From Nilaparvata lugens (Eukaryota; Arthropoda; Insecta; Hemiptera; Delphacidae), in NCBI RefSeq assembly GCF_014356525.2, contig NC_052510.1, positions 15,486,778 to 15,550,777 of the forward strand: DNA of 64,000 nucleotides. The letters run 5' to 3'. The position numbers were made by a program, and so were the translations under genes. Within the stretch, counting starts at the first letter, position 1. Each line of letters opens with the position of its first letter. Shown one piece after another: positions 12,961-26,122 of this stretch. The notes below the pieces were generated by a model. The model was not told the origin of the DNA. It worked only from the letters and a program-made list of their open reading frames with translations, and ran no database searches.

Positions 12961-14873
12961 TACGACGGTAAAAACCGTGTACCTACCTTATCCAGGCACT
13001 CTATATATCTATAACATACTGCTGCCACGTTACTATACATATCTACAATATCTATACCATATTGCCATAGTATAAGTATATAATAGTGGTTGAAACGACC
13101 GGTTGGTTGGACTCAATAGACCGGCATCTCTGCTAATCCGACACCCGCACTCACATTATATTCAAATTCAGCTACTAACGAATTGGCTGCAACGTTTGAA
13201 GTGATTCCAGTAAGAAGTGCTGTATTTGAATACAGTAAATTGAAGTGAAGTGGAATAAAGTGGAGAAATAACGAATTGGTTGGTGAAGTGAATGGTAAAG
13301 TATTTTAATAAATCAATGTGTGGAGGAAAATAAAGTCCAGTAAGAATAAATTAATTAGTGAAATGAATTATACCTATCGTCAAACTAGTGGCAACGGTGA
13401 AATAGAATATTAATAAAAAAAGAACTACTATATCAAACTATCAATTATAATCATCAATCGAGTTTTACTATAAGATGTGAAATCAATGTTAGATTGACAT
13501 AAAAAGGTAAATAATTGGAAAAATGGTTGATATTAATGACAACACCTTCTTATCAATCCATCATTATTTCTACACTAATTCAACAATCTCAATAAGTAAC
13601 CAACCCACCGAAAATTGATCATTCATTTGAAGGTTGGAATTAATAAAATTTAGATGGGAATCCAACATACTACTTGAACACTTGAAAAGTGGAGTTTGAA
13701 AATGTTTCAACATGAAGAAAATTTCAAGAGCTGTATATTCAGGCCCTATAAACCAAGAAAGACAATGAAAATCGATACATAAATCATTCCACAGATAATA
13801 CTCGTTTACAACCGCATGAGAATCCTAACGCGTAAGAATATCATAAATTTGTCAAAAGCTAAAATGATGTTACTGTACGTAAAGCAAGAACGTGAAACTT
13901 GATCTATATTACAGTATTCTACAAGTATACAATGGGACATAACTAGTAAACTTCCCCACAAGAATAGAAAGATACAAAATTATAGTTTCATTCACGTCAC
14001 AATCTGCTACCTGCTTTCAAAACAACCACTCCAGCATTAGTCATACATTCATTTCCACAGTGGCTCACCAACTCCAATTGAGTTGCCAGTTTTTACCCTG
14101 AGGCCACACCACACCACACAATCCATCATGCCTTTGATGTGCGATATGTTCTACAATAATATGAAATGTGGAGAGCCCCAGTCAGCTCACGCCACAGTTT
14201 TCATTTCACTTTCAAAATTCGATTCATCCTTCACCCCTCTCGAAAATTTTCTTGCCAGTCTACCCTAAATTAATTTATACACACACACTCACACACAAAC
14301 AAACAGGGGTCGCTTGTTTAATAATTCGGTAGGGTGGAGGGGTGAGGTGGTTTTCGAGGGTTGTTGGCACTGCCTTCTTGATCGCAGACGTGAACGTGTG
14401 CGTGATACGGTTGTGACGTTTCATGTCGGTAACTCGTGAAGTTTACAACTACCGCTCTAGCTCCGTACTGTCACTAGCTGACTCTACTTAAGACCACCAT
14501 ACACCTTCCACTCTATGGCCAAGGTCCGACGACCTAGGTTATAAGTCACCTCACAGCTCAACCCTCCAACGTACCTTAAGGTCCGGTTTGGGATCAGCGC
14601 CCGCCTTAAGGTATGTTCGTGATATAACCAACAATACTGATAACGAACTTGTATTACCTTATAAGTAACTGAGCTGGCCCCCAACACAAGACTTGAGGGG
14701 GCCTAAGAACTTCGCAATTGTAGGTGGAAACCCTGGGCTTGAGCTACAATTCTGTAGACTTCTCAAATAATGTTGTACATCTTTCCTCTAGACTAAAAAC
14801 TACTTTACTACACCAAGAACAATCCCACTACCAAGAATTTTTGATCAAATTAGTTGCTTTCCTTCGTTAATTC

Positions 14874-15020
14874 ATTTCTTTCTCTCTTCCCTTTCACCCA
14901 ATTCTTCTCCTACCTTCTCTTTTTTCTTCTCTTCCCCCTTTCATTATACTTCCTCCCCCGTTTCTCTCTCCATCACACCCTCTTTCCTCCTCACCTTTTT
15001 TCTTGCGTTCTCTTTCGGGC
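14874..15020. repeat. Pyrimidine-rich tract
   Basis: The plus strand is CT-rich with TTCTCTT and CCTCCC runs. The short reading frames here follow from the composition. Confidence 0.6.
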
Positions 15021-18000
15021 ATGTAATTATTATTCGTTTTCGGCTCCTTATCGCAGTGTCCACGCGCACCCCTCATTTGTCATTCTTGTTAAGTTTTCTG
15101 TTGCTTACAAAATTCAGTCGCATTTCACTCTCTGAATCACAACGTAATCTCATTTTCTTGGCTGTCCACTATTTTATCCTGGCTAATTATGAAAACAATA
15201 CCGTGCCTTTCTTACATGTTATTTATTGTGTTGTGGCACAGGAGATTCGTGTACGTTTCAATGCAAGCCCGAATACTGTGATATTCTAATTCCCGAATTT
15301 AGGGTTGGGGAATGACTTATTCAATTCGTATAAGACTTTGAAGCACTTCAGGTTTTGCCACTAATTTTCTAATACTAGATGTCATATTGCCTACTGTCAA
15401 AACACGTTCCAAACATTTCCATCCCCCAACGTTACTGTAAAAAATCTCTAAATGACCTCAGACCTCTTCACTCTACTCCTAAAGATATTCTGAAAATCAT
15501 TAATAAACGATAAACTACTATATAATCTTGTAGGAGTAGTTTTAAAAATGATACATGGGCAACTTATAACATGAACTTACTTGAAAATTGGTAGAAATAT
15601 AAAGAAGTATTATTATATCTATTATCAGTGCTTGAACCTGCGTATAATTATGTTCCTAAAATCCTTTACATATTGTCTGTGTATTCATCAACTTGCAACA
15701 ATGAAGATTCATTCATTTGATTTCAGGAGTAGAGAACTAAAATTTAATCGACAACTTATTATAAAGAAAACATCTTTTGGGACTCAAGAATGCATCTGAA
15801 TGAAGAAGTATTATTTCCTTTCCGCTTTCATGAATTTATTTTCGATCTGTGAAACCTTCAATTGTGAACCCAACCCAGCCATATGCACAGTATGTAAGCG
15901 ACCTACCCATCACAGGTGTGATACCTAAATTGAATAAATTAATCGTACTTTGATAAAATCTACTATGTAGTTTAATCTCTAAAATTAGATCCACCCGGAT
16001 TAAAAACAGTACCAGCCAACAAAAGTAGCTGCCGTTCGTCTCTAATGTGGAGAGGCACAAACGATACAAAACAATATCTCGAGAGTTGAGAGAAAAAAGG
16101 GGAAACTAAGGTACAAGAAACAGCAAATAAATATGATATTTTAGTGGCAGAGACCTGAAAATCCTCCACAACAGAACCGAGTCCCAGCATCCCGATGCTG
16201 TCTTCCACACAGACGGAGACTCACAACTTTCAACAGAACACACACATACACAGATAGAATCCTCTCCTTTTTCAAATTTCTCCTCATCTCTCTCACTCTT
16301 ACTCCCTTCTGGTACACTATTCTCTCTCTTTTCCCAACTCACTCATCTACAAAAAGATCCCAAAAAGAAAAAACTTTTTTTTTGTAGAAGAAGACCCGAA
16401 TATTTTCTCTCTCTCCGAACGCGCTGTTCCCATAAAGAGCAAGTGTTTATGTGCTAGAGCTCCACACACTAACACACAGCTAGCCACAAACTCACGCACG
16501 CACGCAAGCTCCCATCCAGCGCGTCTCATGATCATGCGGTACGCCGTAAACAAAATGTAGCAACGGCAACGTAGAAGGACACCAGCACACGAAAAAGGCC
16601 CCTGAAAAATCTAAAAAGGGGTCCCCCATCCGAGACCCCAGACCCTTGTAGCAAAGAGAGTTGGTTCACTTTGCTCCCCCCCTCTACGGTTCCCTAATCA
16701 TCAGTACACACAAACAACCCCAAACTACTCCCTTCTTACATTTTCCCCATCCATATTCGCCACTCACTTTTCTGACCGTCTCTCCAATATTGATCCTATT
16801 TTTGCTGTGCAGCTACTAATTGAGCCATTGTCACCACTACAGGGATGAAGCACTCACACGCGCACAAACATGTGCATACTTTCATTTTAATGAAAATCAA
16901 GCACCGCCCTTCATACTATGCACAAGGCACAATTGATTGACGGCGAAGAAATCGACATGAATTAGGATTCAAAAAGCTAATCAGTAGAGAAAAGAGTAGG
17001 TCTTTAGTTGTAGTTGATTAGTAAGAACTCATTCATGATTATAAATATTTATTATTCCATTAAACTTTTAGCTGAATGATGTCGATATTGTTTCTAAAGT
17101 CAATCCATCATCCAAAGTCGTTAATTCCGGAGTAAGAGTGTAATAAAGCTTATTGTGAACATAAAAATATTAATGAGAAATAGGCAATAGAAGACTGAAG
17201 GAACAAAACAATAAATTGGAAATGACTCCTATCAATAATTTTATCATTGATGATTAGTGAGGGGACTCATTCATTTAAACAATTTGCCTGGAGTTGGTAC
17301 ACCTCATAATTTAATTATTTTGTTTGTAACATAAATTGTATGTTATATGATTTATAATTTGAAAAAAGAGCTTGAAATTTCAGTGATGTAATGGGGCCAA
17401 GTTTTTTCTCATGATTGAACCATCTTCAACACAAATTGGTCATAGAATGATCAACCAAGATCCAATACAATCCTTATGAATAAACCACAGTTTCGTTGAA
17501 TTTAATTAGAATTTTAATAAACATGAGGATTCTAACAAGAGCATAGTTGAAAATACAGTACGGTATACTCAAATTTATAGCTAACAAAATTGTCCAATAG
17601 ACCAATACAATAACAATCTCAATCTTGAACTTCACAAATTAGAAAATTGAAGTGAATTCTGAAATTCTCAGTTAAACTATCAAATAGAACGTTGATATTA
17701 ATGTTTTCCAACTGAACTCATTCCACTACTCTATCAAGTTCTCCCTCAAGAAAGTTTAAAAATGCATGTTAATGAAGTACAAGTTTATTAAAAGTTCAAG
17801 GATATTGAGTAAAAAGTTTACAACCTCCCTCCAACTCTCACAACAAAAACAACCTTTCTAGTAAATCATAAAATATACAACGGTTCAAACCACAACATAA
17901 AACATTACACCAAGTTTAGTAAGAGTGCAACTCAACAACTATCCTCCATCATAAATACAACTCAAGCACAAGTTACTAGTTAGCACTGCACAACATGCAA

Positions 18001-20567
18001 TAACTAACACACAGCTGCCGACAACACAGTTGTTCAAAACAAGCTCACAACCACCGGCTACTCTAATATTTCACTATCACAACAGACAACAACACTAGTT
18101 ACAATGTCCACTGGGTACTCCAACATTTCACCATCATAATATCACTAAAATATCAGCATAGACTTCAGCAACGAGAATAGATGAGAAATACATAGAGTAG
18201 CCAAAGTGTCACTAGTACTTGGTTACATCTCTCAACGACACTTTAGTCAATTACGTGTCTATGACCACTAACATAACGGTGCCTTCCTATACATATAGAT
18301 GTTAGTGTCATATGTGAAATAGGCCTACATGTCTGGACCACTAGAGTTCTAACCCCAGCAAGTGTGACACTTTTAACCTCCCCACAACTCGGTTCTAACC
18401 ATTAATAATAGTGGCTGCTGCAGCAACAACGACTGCTCAACAACATTAATAACTAACTGGTCGACGAACCGCTGACTGCTGACTGCTTCATGGTCTAGCA
18501 TCTAGCAATGACACCTTCAAAGCCTGTCGCTGAAATGTGTGTGCAGAACAAAATTTACAGGTGAACCGACTCTGTACTGCGACACAGCTTGAGGGCGTGT
18601 GTACAATTGTTGACAGATGCCTTTGGGTAAAGCACTTTGTTTCAAACTAACCTCTAAATTGGTTGGAACAAATTGGTACTGAATACCGAGCAGTGAGGAA
18701 TTTCAAAATTTCACAAAATTTTCATTCATTGAAGCTACAATAAATAAAAGCTCTTGTTGACGACGAAAACCTCATGACAAATGACTCATGTTGAACAAAG
18801 CTTCTTCACATTACAGAGAAATCTTAAATTAATTGAAGTGGAAGTGAAGACACGGAAAGCTATCAGCTTATAACTGAATTCCCTATATCATGAAAAACCA
18901 CCCACTAATTTCCAAACCTTACCAATTGAAAGAGATTTTTCTCGAAAACCAGCCGACTAATGTCAATAGTACTGTCGTTGAGCATTTGTTACTAACATCT
19001 TGAAATACTACGTTTATTCGTTTACTCTAAAAAATGAATCGCTGCAACGTTTTATCCGGTGAAATTCGTTCAGTTGAAAAGTCGGAGATGGATGAAAACT
19101 CGATTAAAACCTGAGCTAAATCTCATTAACTTGATGCAAATTTTCCCAACTAGGGAAAAATGTGAAAAAATCTACAATAGGTCGAATAACACAGAAAAGG
19201 TGAGCACGATTTTAATAATGAAAAATATCCCAAATAACAAGAACAAGAGTATAAGAAAACTTCACAAGCGTGTGAGTCTCAACAAAAAGTAATGTACCGA
19301 ACTTCAAATGATTTCTTTACAATCAAAAATCTTGTTCGTTAGCGCAATAATTTTGTACTGTAAAATGTGAATCAATGAATTAAAAATGAACAATAAACCA
19401 AGAATCTTGTACAAAATAAATCCTCAATTCATTGGTTTACATTTTACATTACAAAAATATTGAGCTCACAAATCACACCAACAGAATCTCTACATAAAAC
19501 TTCAATTCTGCTCACAATAAATATGCCACTAAAATATATAGAACACAACACACGGTCCTCTTTATAGCTACACAAAAGTAGCTGAACACAGATCACCTGA
19601 AGAGCGCGCGTCAGTGTGTTATCAATCAGTTGCCTCAACACACGTGATGTGACGTGACGTGTGTCGTACAACACGACAGCCAGCCATATCGGTCGCGAAA
19701 GATTGCATCCGGCGGGAGAGTATCAATCAGAATACACCCCCTCCCCTCAAAATATCATCATGTATCTCGCACATCGTGTTTTGGCTATAGCTTTGTTGCG
19801 GTATGAAACCTATCAATAGGCGGCAGGCCGCGAAAATGGCATACCCGAGATAAGCAATCTAGTCACTCTTTTTCCCTTCCTCTCTCTTTTGCAATACTTC
19901 TATCATCATCACACTTTTCCGCGAATATTTGTTGTCGGTCGTTTTCCGATCGCCCATTTCCTCCCACGTAAATTACGCGTCCACATTTTTGGCGCGTTTG
20001 TCTACCACGCCAACAATAATTCATTTTTCTCTGTTTCCACACATTTTGCATGCTTTGTTTACTATCAAAAGAGTAAGGTATGCGGTGTTTTCAATCAATG
20101 TAGTCCATTCATCCTGAATAGGATGATTTATCACTTTACAAAATCTAGATCTAGATTGACATTATTTTTCTAGCTCAATTTGTGAGGGCCGAAGCAAATC
20201 ATTCATGTTTCGAGAGGTTTTCTTCACTTTGTAGGTACATTACTTCCTTCTAAATAATAGGAATCTACCGGTAAGGGTCGGCCCTAGACACATAAAGAGC
20301 GATCTGCGATATGCAATCAGAGCGATCATAGGAGGATACAGATTTAGATATCTGAAATATTGATCCTAAGTCCACTGTGATCGAAGATAGCTCAGTGTGT
20401 CCAGGCCCTAAGTAATAAACTACTACGTATGGTGGTGAGAGATGAACATCATCTTAGATTAATTTATAACAAACCGTGACTACGAGTATTTAACATTGAT
20501 TTCCAAAACTTTAATTCAAATATTTTATTAAAATTGTTAAATGTTTTGGCTGGATTGCTCTGCTCAC

Positions 20568-20641
20568 CTGTTTTCTCCTTGATTTCGCACAGAACGCTGA
20601 ACAGTGATGGTTTCATTCGATGACAGTTGAGCGTGTGTTTC
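20568..20641 (-). CDS. exd: Extradenticle/Pbx exon 2 (PBC-A domain)
   Basis: Seventy-four bases on the minus strand encode [18 protein letters not shown] and then EIKEKT, an almost invariant block of the PBC-A domain of Pbx/extradenticle proteins. The acceptor reads ATATTTCAG before 20641 and the donor ACAG|GTGAGC follows 20568. The exon begins with the last base of the Arg codon started in exon 1 and ends one base into the next codon, where other family members have Val. This block contributes to binding of Homothorax/Meis partners. The next exon is not in the window. Confidence 0.93.
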
Positions 20642-20965
20642 CTGAAATATGAGAGGTGATAATTAGTCGATATTATCAATTGTTACCGTTCTGAAAAATT
20701 GAGGATAAACAATATTCACATGCATCACCAACTCAAGAAATCAAAAAAATATTACAAGACTTTTTAAACTTATACTGAAACAAACGTATCATCAATTATG
20801 TTCATGTAATATTTTTCAATAAATAAATGAATATAAAGTCGAAAATTGAATCGGAGGGGGGGGGGAAATTGACATGATATTGATTGATTGATTGACCACT
20901 ATATTAACATAAGTATGGTGATATCAAGACATGTCAAGTTACAATCAACATACAGTACATGAAAA

Positions 20966-21286
20966 ATAAAATCTTTAAAGATGAAGAAAAGATATAACTC
21001 AATATTTTGTCTTTGGGAAACTTATAAACGTTCAAGCGCTTTATTATAGTGCCAGTTGCACAACAGCGGTTAAATTTTAACCGTGATTAATTCCACGAGA
21101 ACCATTCAGAGAAGCCGTCTTTTCAAAAACGCCTTCTCTAATTGGTTCTCGTGAAATTAATCAAGGTTAAAATTTAACCGGCTGTTGTGCAACTGGCACT
21201 ATAATAAAGCGCTTGAACGTTTATAAGTTTCCCAAAGACAAAATATTGAGTTTTATCTTTTCTTCATCTTTAAAGATTTTATTTTA
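20966..21286. mobile_element. Foldback element with arms of about 150 bp
   Basis: The two halves are near-perfect reverse complements around a short centre near 21125. The outer arms hold ATCTTTAAAGATGAAGAAAA and the inner arms GTGCCAGTTGCACAACAG. The inner segment (about 21050-21205) resembles a separate decayed copy at 56216-56332. It is non-coding. Confidence 0.8.
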
Positions 21287-21766
21287 TAGAGTATATGGCA
21301 GTTGCCTTGTGTTGATGAATTCAATATAAATTTGTTATACATTACTTCAATAGACTATTGACCAATAAAATTAAATAACATTATCTCACAATTCTACATG
21401 CATATTCATTATACTTGAACATTGTCTTCTAACATAGTTTCTGCAACTTTGATAATTTATATTTTCTCAGACCAGAATCGAGTCGTAATTAAAAAATATT
21501 AAACCCAATTACGCAAAATTTCATTGTTAATGGTTTTTCAAAAATCTGGAATCTACATTATATTATTCCTGTTGCGAAATTTCCAAGTTTAAGAACACTT
21601 CACCCTATCACTCTATGCTATCTGGCTGATCGTTGCTCTCCGATTGCAACGAGCACAAATAATTGGACAGACTTCAATTAAACCGGGCAACAGGAAACAA
21701 ATCATTAGCCTAAACACAGAGCGCAGAATCAATTTCAATCATGATAATGGCCGTGTGTTTCTTGCT

Positions 21767-21850
21767 AACTGCCAGCACTGTTTCAATAGAAAGCATTGCT
21801 GTTATTAATAAGGAAAACTGACGGTATGAAGTGGATCTCAGTATAGCATT
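21767..21850 (+). repeat. Isolated unit of the 94-bp repeat
   Basis: CAGCACTGTTTCAATAGAAA followed by TATTAATAAGGAAAACTGAC matches one unit of the array at 6.0-6.4 kb. Confidence 0.6.
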
Positions 21851-22463
21851 TCAGCGTGACCACGCAAATATTTATTAGCAGTCAAATTGGACCTGCAGAC
21901 CCATCTTCACTTATCACCTTCTTCATTGCAATCGGTCCATCACAACCACTTACTTCCTTCGTCCTTGGAGGTGCCAATTGGGAAAAAATGCTTGTTAGCA
22001 AGATAATATTACAATTTTTCATTCTAATTAGAACAGGAGCATACCAGAAAACCTAACAATATTGAAAAAATAATAATTTGAAGTCAATGTGAACCTTTTC
22101 CACCAAAGATACCTATTACGATGAACACTAAAATATCTTTATAAGTTAAATAAAAATTGATATTTGAAAAACCCCCTTGAAAGTTCTAATAAACTACAAT
22201 AATTCCTCAAAAAATTCAATTCAACACCCTTCAATCACATTTACAAAGTTATATATTTCTTAAAAATGTTACGATTCAATTTCTGGATTCCCTGACAACT
22301 AGGAAGGTTCATTCATCAGCGATGACAGGAACTGATAGCTACTGAGCTCTTAAATGATAAAAAATTGATTTCAGAAGAAAACTCTGCCACAATATATAAA
22401 AATGGAACATTTAAATAGTTTTACCATAGAGAAACAATAGCATATTATGCTATATATTATATT

Positions 22464-23181
22464 GTTGAAAGTTATGTCATTTCAACATAATGTGAAGGGA
22501 ATTTTATAAATCTAACTAAACATTTTAAATTTTATAATTAGTTTTTAAAATGTCTCAATAGGCCTACATCCATTCCTGAATGATTTTTTAAAGAAATTTT
22601 ATGCTTTTAAAAAGTATATTCTCTGTTTAAGTAATAGGATACCTAAGTAAAATCATAGAAAAACAATAGCGTAACAATAGCCGGCGACAGATCTTTTTCC
22701 ATCCATACTTAGTAGTAGATATCCCATGGTATAGGGCGTTCATGTCGCAATTCTTACTGTTATCCCAAGCCGATAGTTCATGTAATTCCTTCACGTGAAG
22801 CTGTGTGACACTGGTAGTTTCTCATATTGTGCCGTTCATACACTCTCATCCCAACAAAACAGTAAAATTCGACAATAATCAACAGTAATCGGCTTGAGAT
22901 AACAGTAAAAGTTGCGACATAAACGCCCTATACCATGGGATATCTACTACTAAGTATGAATGGAAGAAGATCTGTCGCCGGCTATTGTTTCTCTATGGTT
23001 TTACTTAGGTATCCTATTACTCAAACAGAGAATATACTTTTTAAAAGCATAAAATTTCTTTAGAAAATCATTCATGGATGGATGTATTGAGACATTTAAA
23101 AAACTAATTATAAAATCTAAAATGTTAAGTTAGATTTATAAAATGTCCTTCACATTATGTTGAAATAACATAACTTTCAAC
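22464..23181. mobile_element. Foldback element, 718 bp with arms of about 330 bp
   Basis: The left arm starts GTTGAAAGTTATG and the right arm ends with its reverse complement, CATAACTTTCAAC. Matching blocks run inward through GGATATCTACTACTAAG to about 22760 and 22895, with a short unpaired centre. Small indels separate the arms. No coding frame is present. Confidence 0.8.
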
Positions 23182-23411
23182 TGAGTTCATTACTCAAACT
23201 CAAAGAGAAGCTATTTTCAAATGAGTATTTGAGAAGCCTGCTCTACGATCTCATCAAACAATAAGCACACACTTCTGTTCAACTGTATTTCATTCAAACA
23301 GAGACAATGCCAAAAATCCATTCAATTTCAAATAATACAAGACAAGCAAATAACCGAGAGACTTCCCTCCAATGGGCACACAGCAATCATAATATCAATG
23401 AGTGTGCACAG

Positions 23412-23412
<1 letters not shown>

Positions 23413-23446
<34 letters not shown>
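23413..23446 (+). repeat. (CA)n microsatellite
   Basis: An uninterrupted CA run of about 17 units. Confidence 0.9.
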
Positions 23447-23447
<1 letters not shown>

Positions 23448-23700
23448 TGCAATGAAAAAGAACATTTCTATGAGAAACAAATACATTAATGTAACAATAG
23501 AAGGTAAAATATTATTCATGTAATCTTTTTATGAAAGATGTTAAGATGATGAGCGTTCTTAAAACGATACACAGTAATAGAAATTTGAATTTGAGAATAA
23601 ACAGGCTTTATTTATTAATAAAATTTCATTTTTTCCAATAACATTTAAGGATTTGATGTATTGGGTAGAGCAGGCACCAGACTTCTTGTTGGGAGGAACA

Positions 23701-24435
23701 AAATAATGTAAAACGCTCTTCATTAGTAATAAATTAATGAAGAAAAACTTAATAAAAATGCAATTTGAAGAATAAAAAAATCCTTCAACTGTACTGTGTA
23801 TAAGATCATCATAATCGAAGTAAATGATTACACGGAACCATGACAAAATGGGTCTATATAAAAATGTTTATTTTTTTAATTTTCCTTAATTTTGGAAATT
23901 GATCGTCATGATATCGAACTGATCATTTCTCTCATCTTGTATGATTTGTGCCTGTAAAAAAGAATTCCTTTAAATGTAGAATAAAGTATAGTATATTGAA
24001 ATTTTTATAAAATACTGACGTGTTTGGTTCAGATTGCGGTTGATAAAAATAATGTATGTAAAAGTAATACAAAGCGCTCTATATTAGTGATTAATTAATG
24101 AAGAAAAACTTAATGCAAATGCAATTTGAAGAATAACAAAATCCTTCAACTGTACTTTGTATAAGATCCTCATAATCGAAGTAAATGATTACACGGAACC
24201 ATGACAAAATGGGTCTTTATGAAAATGTTTATTTTTTAATTTTCCTTAATTATTTTGGAAATTGATCGTCATGATATCGAACTGATCATAACGGTACATT
24301 TCTCTCAATCTTGTATGATTTGTGCCTGTAAAAAAGAATTCCTTTAAATGTAGAATAAAGTATAGTACAGTATATTAAATTTTTTATAAAATACTGACGT
24401 GTTTGGTTCAGATTGCGGTTAATAAAAATAACGGG
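23701..24435. repeat. Tandem duplication, two units of about 360 bp
   Basis: The segment starting near 23711 (AAACGCTCTTCATTAG) recurs at 24071 (AAAGCGCTCTATATTAG) and stays alignable to GATTGCGGTT at the end of each unit. The differences are scattered substitutions and small indels. It is non-coding. Confidence 0.75.
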
Positions 24436-25408
24436 CCGTTTCTAGTTAAAAAATTGAGTTAATTTTTACCTGACAGCTTCAAGGATTTACTATAAATTAC
24501 AGAAGTTTCAGAGTTACCTATCAAAAGATCCATTTATGATGTATGCGGTATCTTGGTACAGTATGGTCCAGTGAAGGACTTTACTTGATAACCAATCATT
24601 TCATAGCTCATAGGGGGTAAAGAGTTACAGAATCATTCAAGTCCTATTTTATCCAACATTTTCAATTCTATGTAAAAATCTATGAATGAATTATTTAAGT
24701 AAGATTATCGCTCAGATAGCCATACAAAAATATTTTCTATTGAAAAAGACCAATTGATTTGAACAAATTCGACTACAACTCGAAAAGTCAACGTGTATAT
24801 CCAATTTCCGTCACTACACCATTTACAATCCCCAGGGTTTCACCTCTGCACGGCTAACAAGGCATGCACGTTAATTTGGTTGCAGGTTTCTTTCCAAGCC
24901 TTAAATTACGAGTTGCGAGCTAACCGCATGGCACAGCCTGCCTGCCTATAATCTCAAAAGCGTTTCCTAGTTTGCGGGACCAGACCGGCTATTCATCCTG
25001 GTGTAATAATATAATCGTCACGGTCCCGACTTGGCCTATCTCTTGCCTTCACGAGCCGACTTGTGTAAGGAACGGATTTAATAAATGTTTTATGTTGGTA
25101 AGCCTTTGAAGCAAACAGCCAGCAACACGAAACTGAATTCTTTGCGTTACCCCCTGCAACCCTCTCAATCCTACAATCACAAACGTGTTGCGTGTCTGAA
25201 GGTCGTAATTGAAACTTGTGTTCTTCCAAAAATTCTCTTTCAAGAATTGCAGCACGACTTGTTGAGGTACGGTCTTGCTTTCTGTTGTTTTAGCATAATA
25301 ATTCTGGCCGAGAATATCTTGGTCCACTTTGTTTTGAAGGCTTATTATAGCTTATAGGGGGCCCCGAATCAGTCGGAGGTGCATCTGACTGAAGGGAGGT
25401 ATATCGTC

Positions 25409-26122
25409 CTATAGTGAGGTACACGTTATAATGGCAGTGGTGGAAAATAGGAGAACATCGTTGCTGATTCTCTACCTTGCCACTGCCATCTATAGAGGAT
25501 AGCTGATATCGGTATATCTGATAGCCTATAATATTAACTACCTATTATTTTATTCTTGTTTCAATTATATTTTATTCGTCAAGAGAATATATTTTCAATG
25601 ATTTAATAATATTTTTATTTCAATATTATTATTGAGTTCAAATATTTTGGTAATTAATTATATTTCTAAAAACCGATCTGTTAAGCCGTATCCAAACTGA
25701 ACAAATGTTCGACAAACATGTTTGGGCAAATTATAATATGTCTGATAAACAATGTACATGGCCAGTGTGGACGCTTCACCAAACAAAATGATTCTAAGTG
25801 GCGAGAACAACCTTTATGTTTTTCAGCTGTCAACACTGAAAATGTTTGAAAAAACATTAATTTCTTGTTTGACAAACAATGATTGTCCAAACTTTTTACA
25901 ATGTTTGTCCCTGAGCTCCTCAACAATGTTTGCCGAAAATGTATGTCGAACATTTGTTCAATATGGACACGGCTTTATATTGGAAAACATAGTTTTTAAA
26001 ACCGATCTGGCAACGTTGCGGAGCTAGAAAAGGATAGTAGTATCTGCTTTTTCGAATGATAGACGAGGATAGGAATCCAATGTTAATCAAATAATGCCAT
26101 TATAATGTGGAACTCACTATAG
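25409..26122. mobile_element. Inverted-repeat element, 714 bp, split by another element
   Basis: Both ends read CTATAGTGAG inward, followed by a diverging block with TTATAATGGCA. A partial copy starting CTATAGTGAGTTCCACG lies at 52514. The interior is interrupted at 25684-25974 by a smaller element with its own ends. It is non-coding. Confidence 0.65.
25684..25974. mobile_element. MITE with TTA duplication (PIF/Harbinger-like)
   Basis: The terminal inverted repeats start AGCCGT and include GAACAAATGTTCGACA. They extend about 45 bases with few mismatches. TTA lies immediately outside each end (25681-25683 and 25975-25977), the 3-bp target duplication typical of PIF/Harbinger elements. The 291-bp interior has no transposase. 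Overlapping frames on both strands reflect the inverted repeat. Confidence 0.75.

Larger units (their letters stand above)
1..20567 (-). other. exd: Visible part of extradenticle intron 2 (over 20.5 kb)
   Basis: Everything left of the exon 2 donor appears intronic. No exon encoding the rest of the PBC domain or the homeodomain was found on the minus strand here, so the intron continues past the window edge. It holds simple-sequence tracts, small inverted-repeat elements and a tandem repeat listed separately. The stretches 661-2390, 3000-3960, 4345-5320, 7570-8560, 13020-14860, 15020-19860 and 20175-20560 showed no gene or clear repeat. An unrelated nested gene cannot be fully excluded. Confidence 0.6.

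Noticed and set aside
12588..13014. Overlapping frames of about 100 codons in the CpG-rich patch
   Set aside because: Both strands are open because of high GC; the Arg/Ser/Ala-rich content is not protein-like. Kept only as possible regulatory DNA.
19863..20173. Frames near 19.9-20.2 kb on both strands
   Set aside because: No motif, no conserved start, and they lie in the exd intron without splice support.
25085..26027. Paired plus and minus frames around 25.1-26.0 kb
   Set aside because: At 25.68-26.03 kb they mirror the inverted-repeat element; at 25.05-25.36 kb no family match or splice support was seen.
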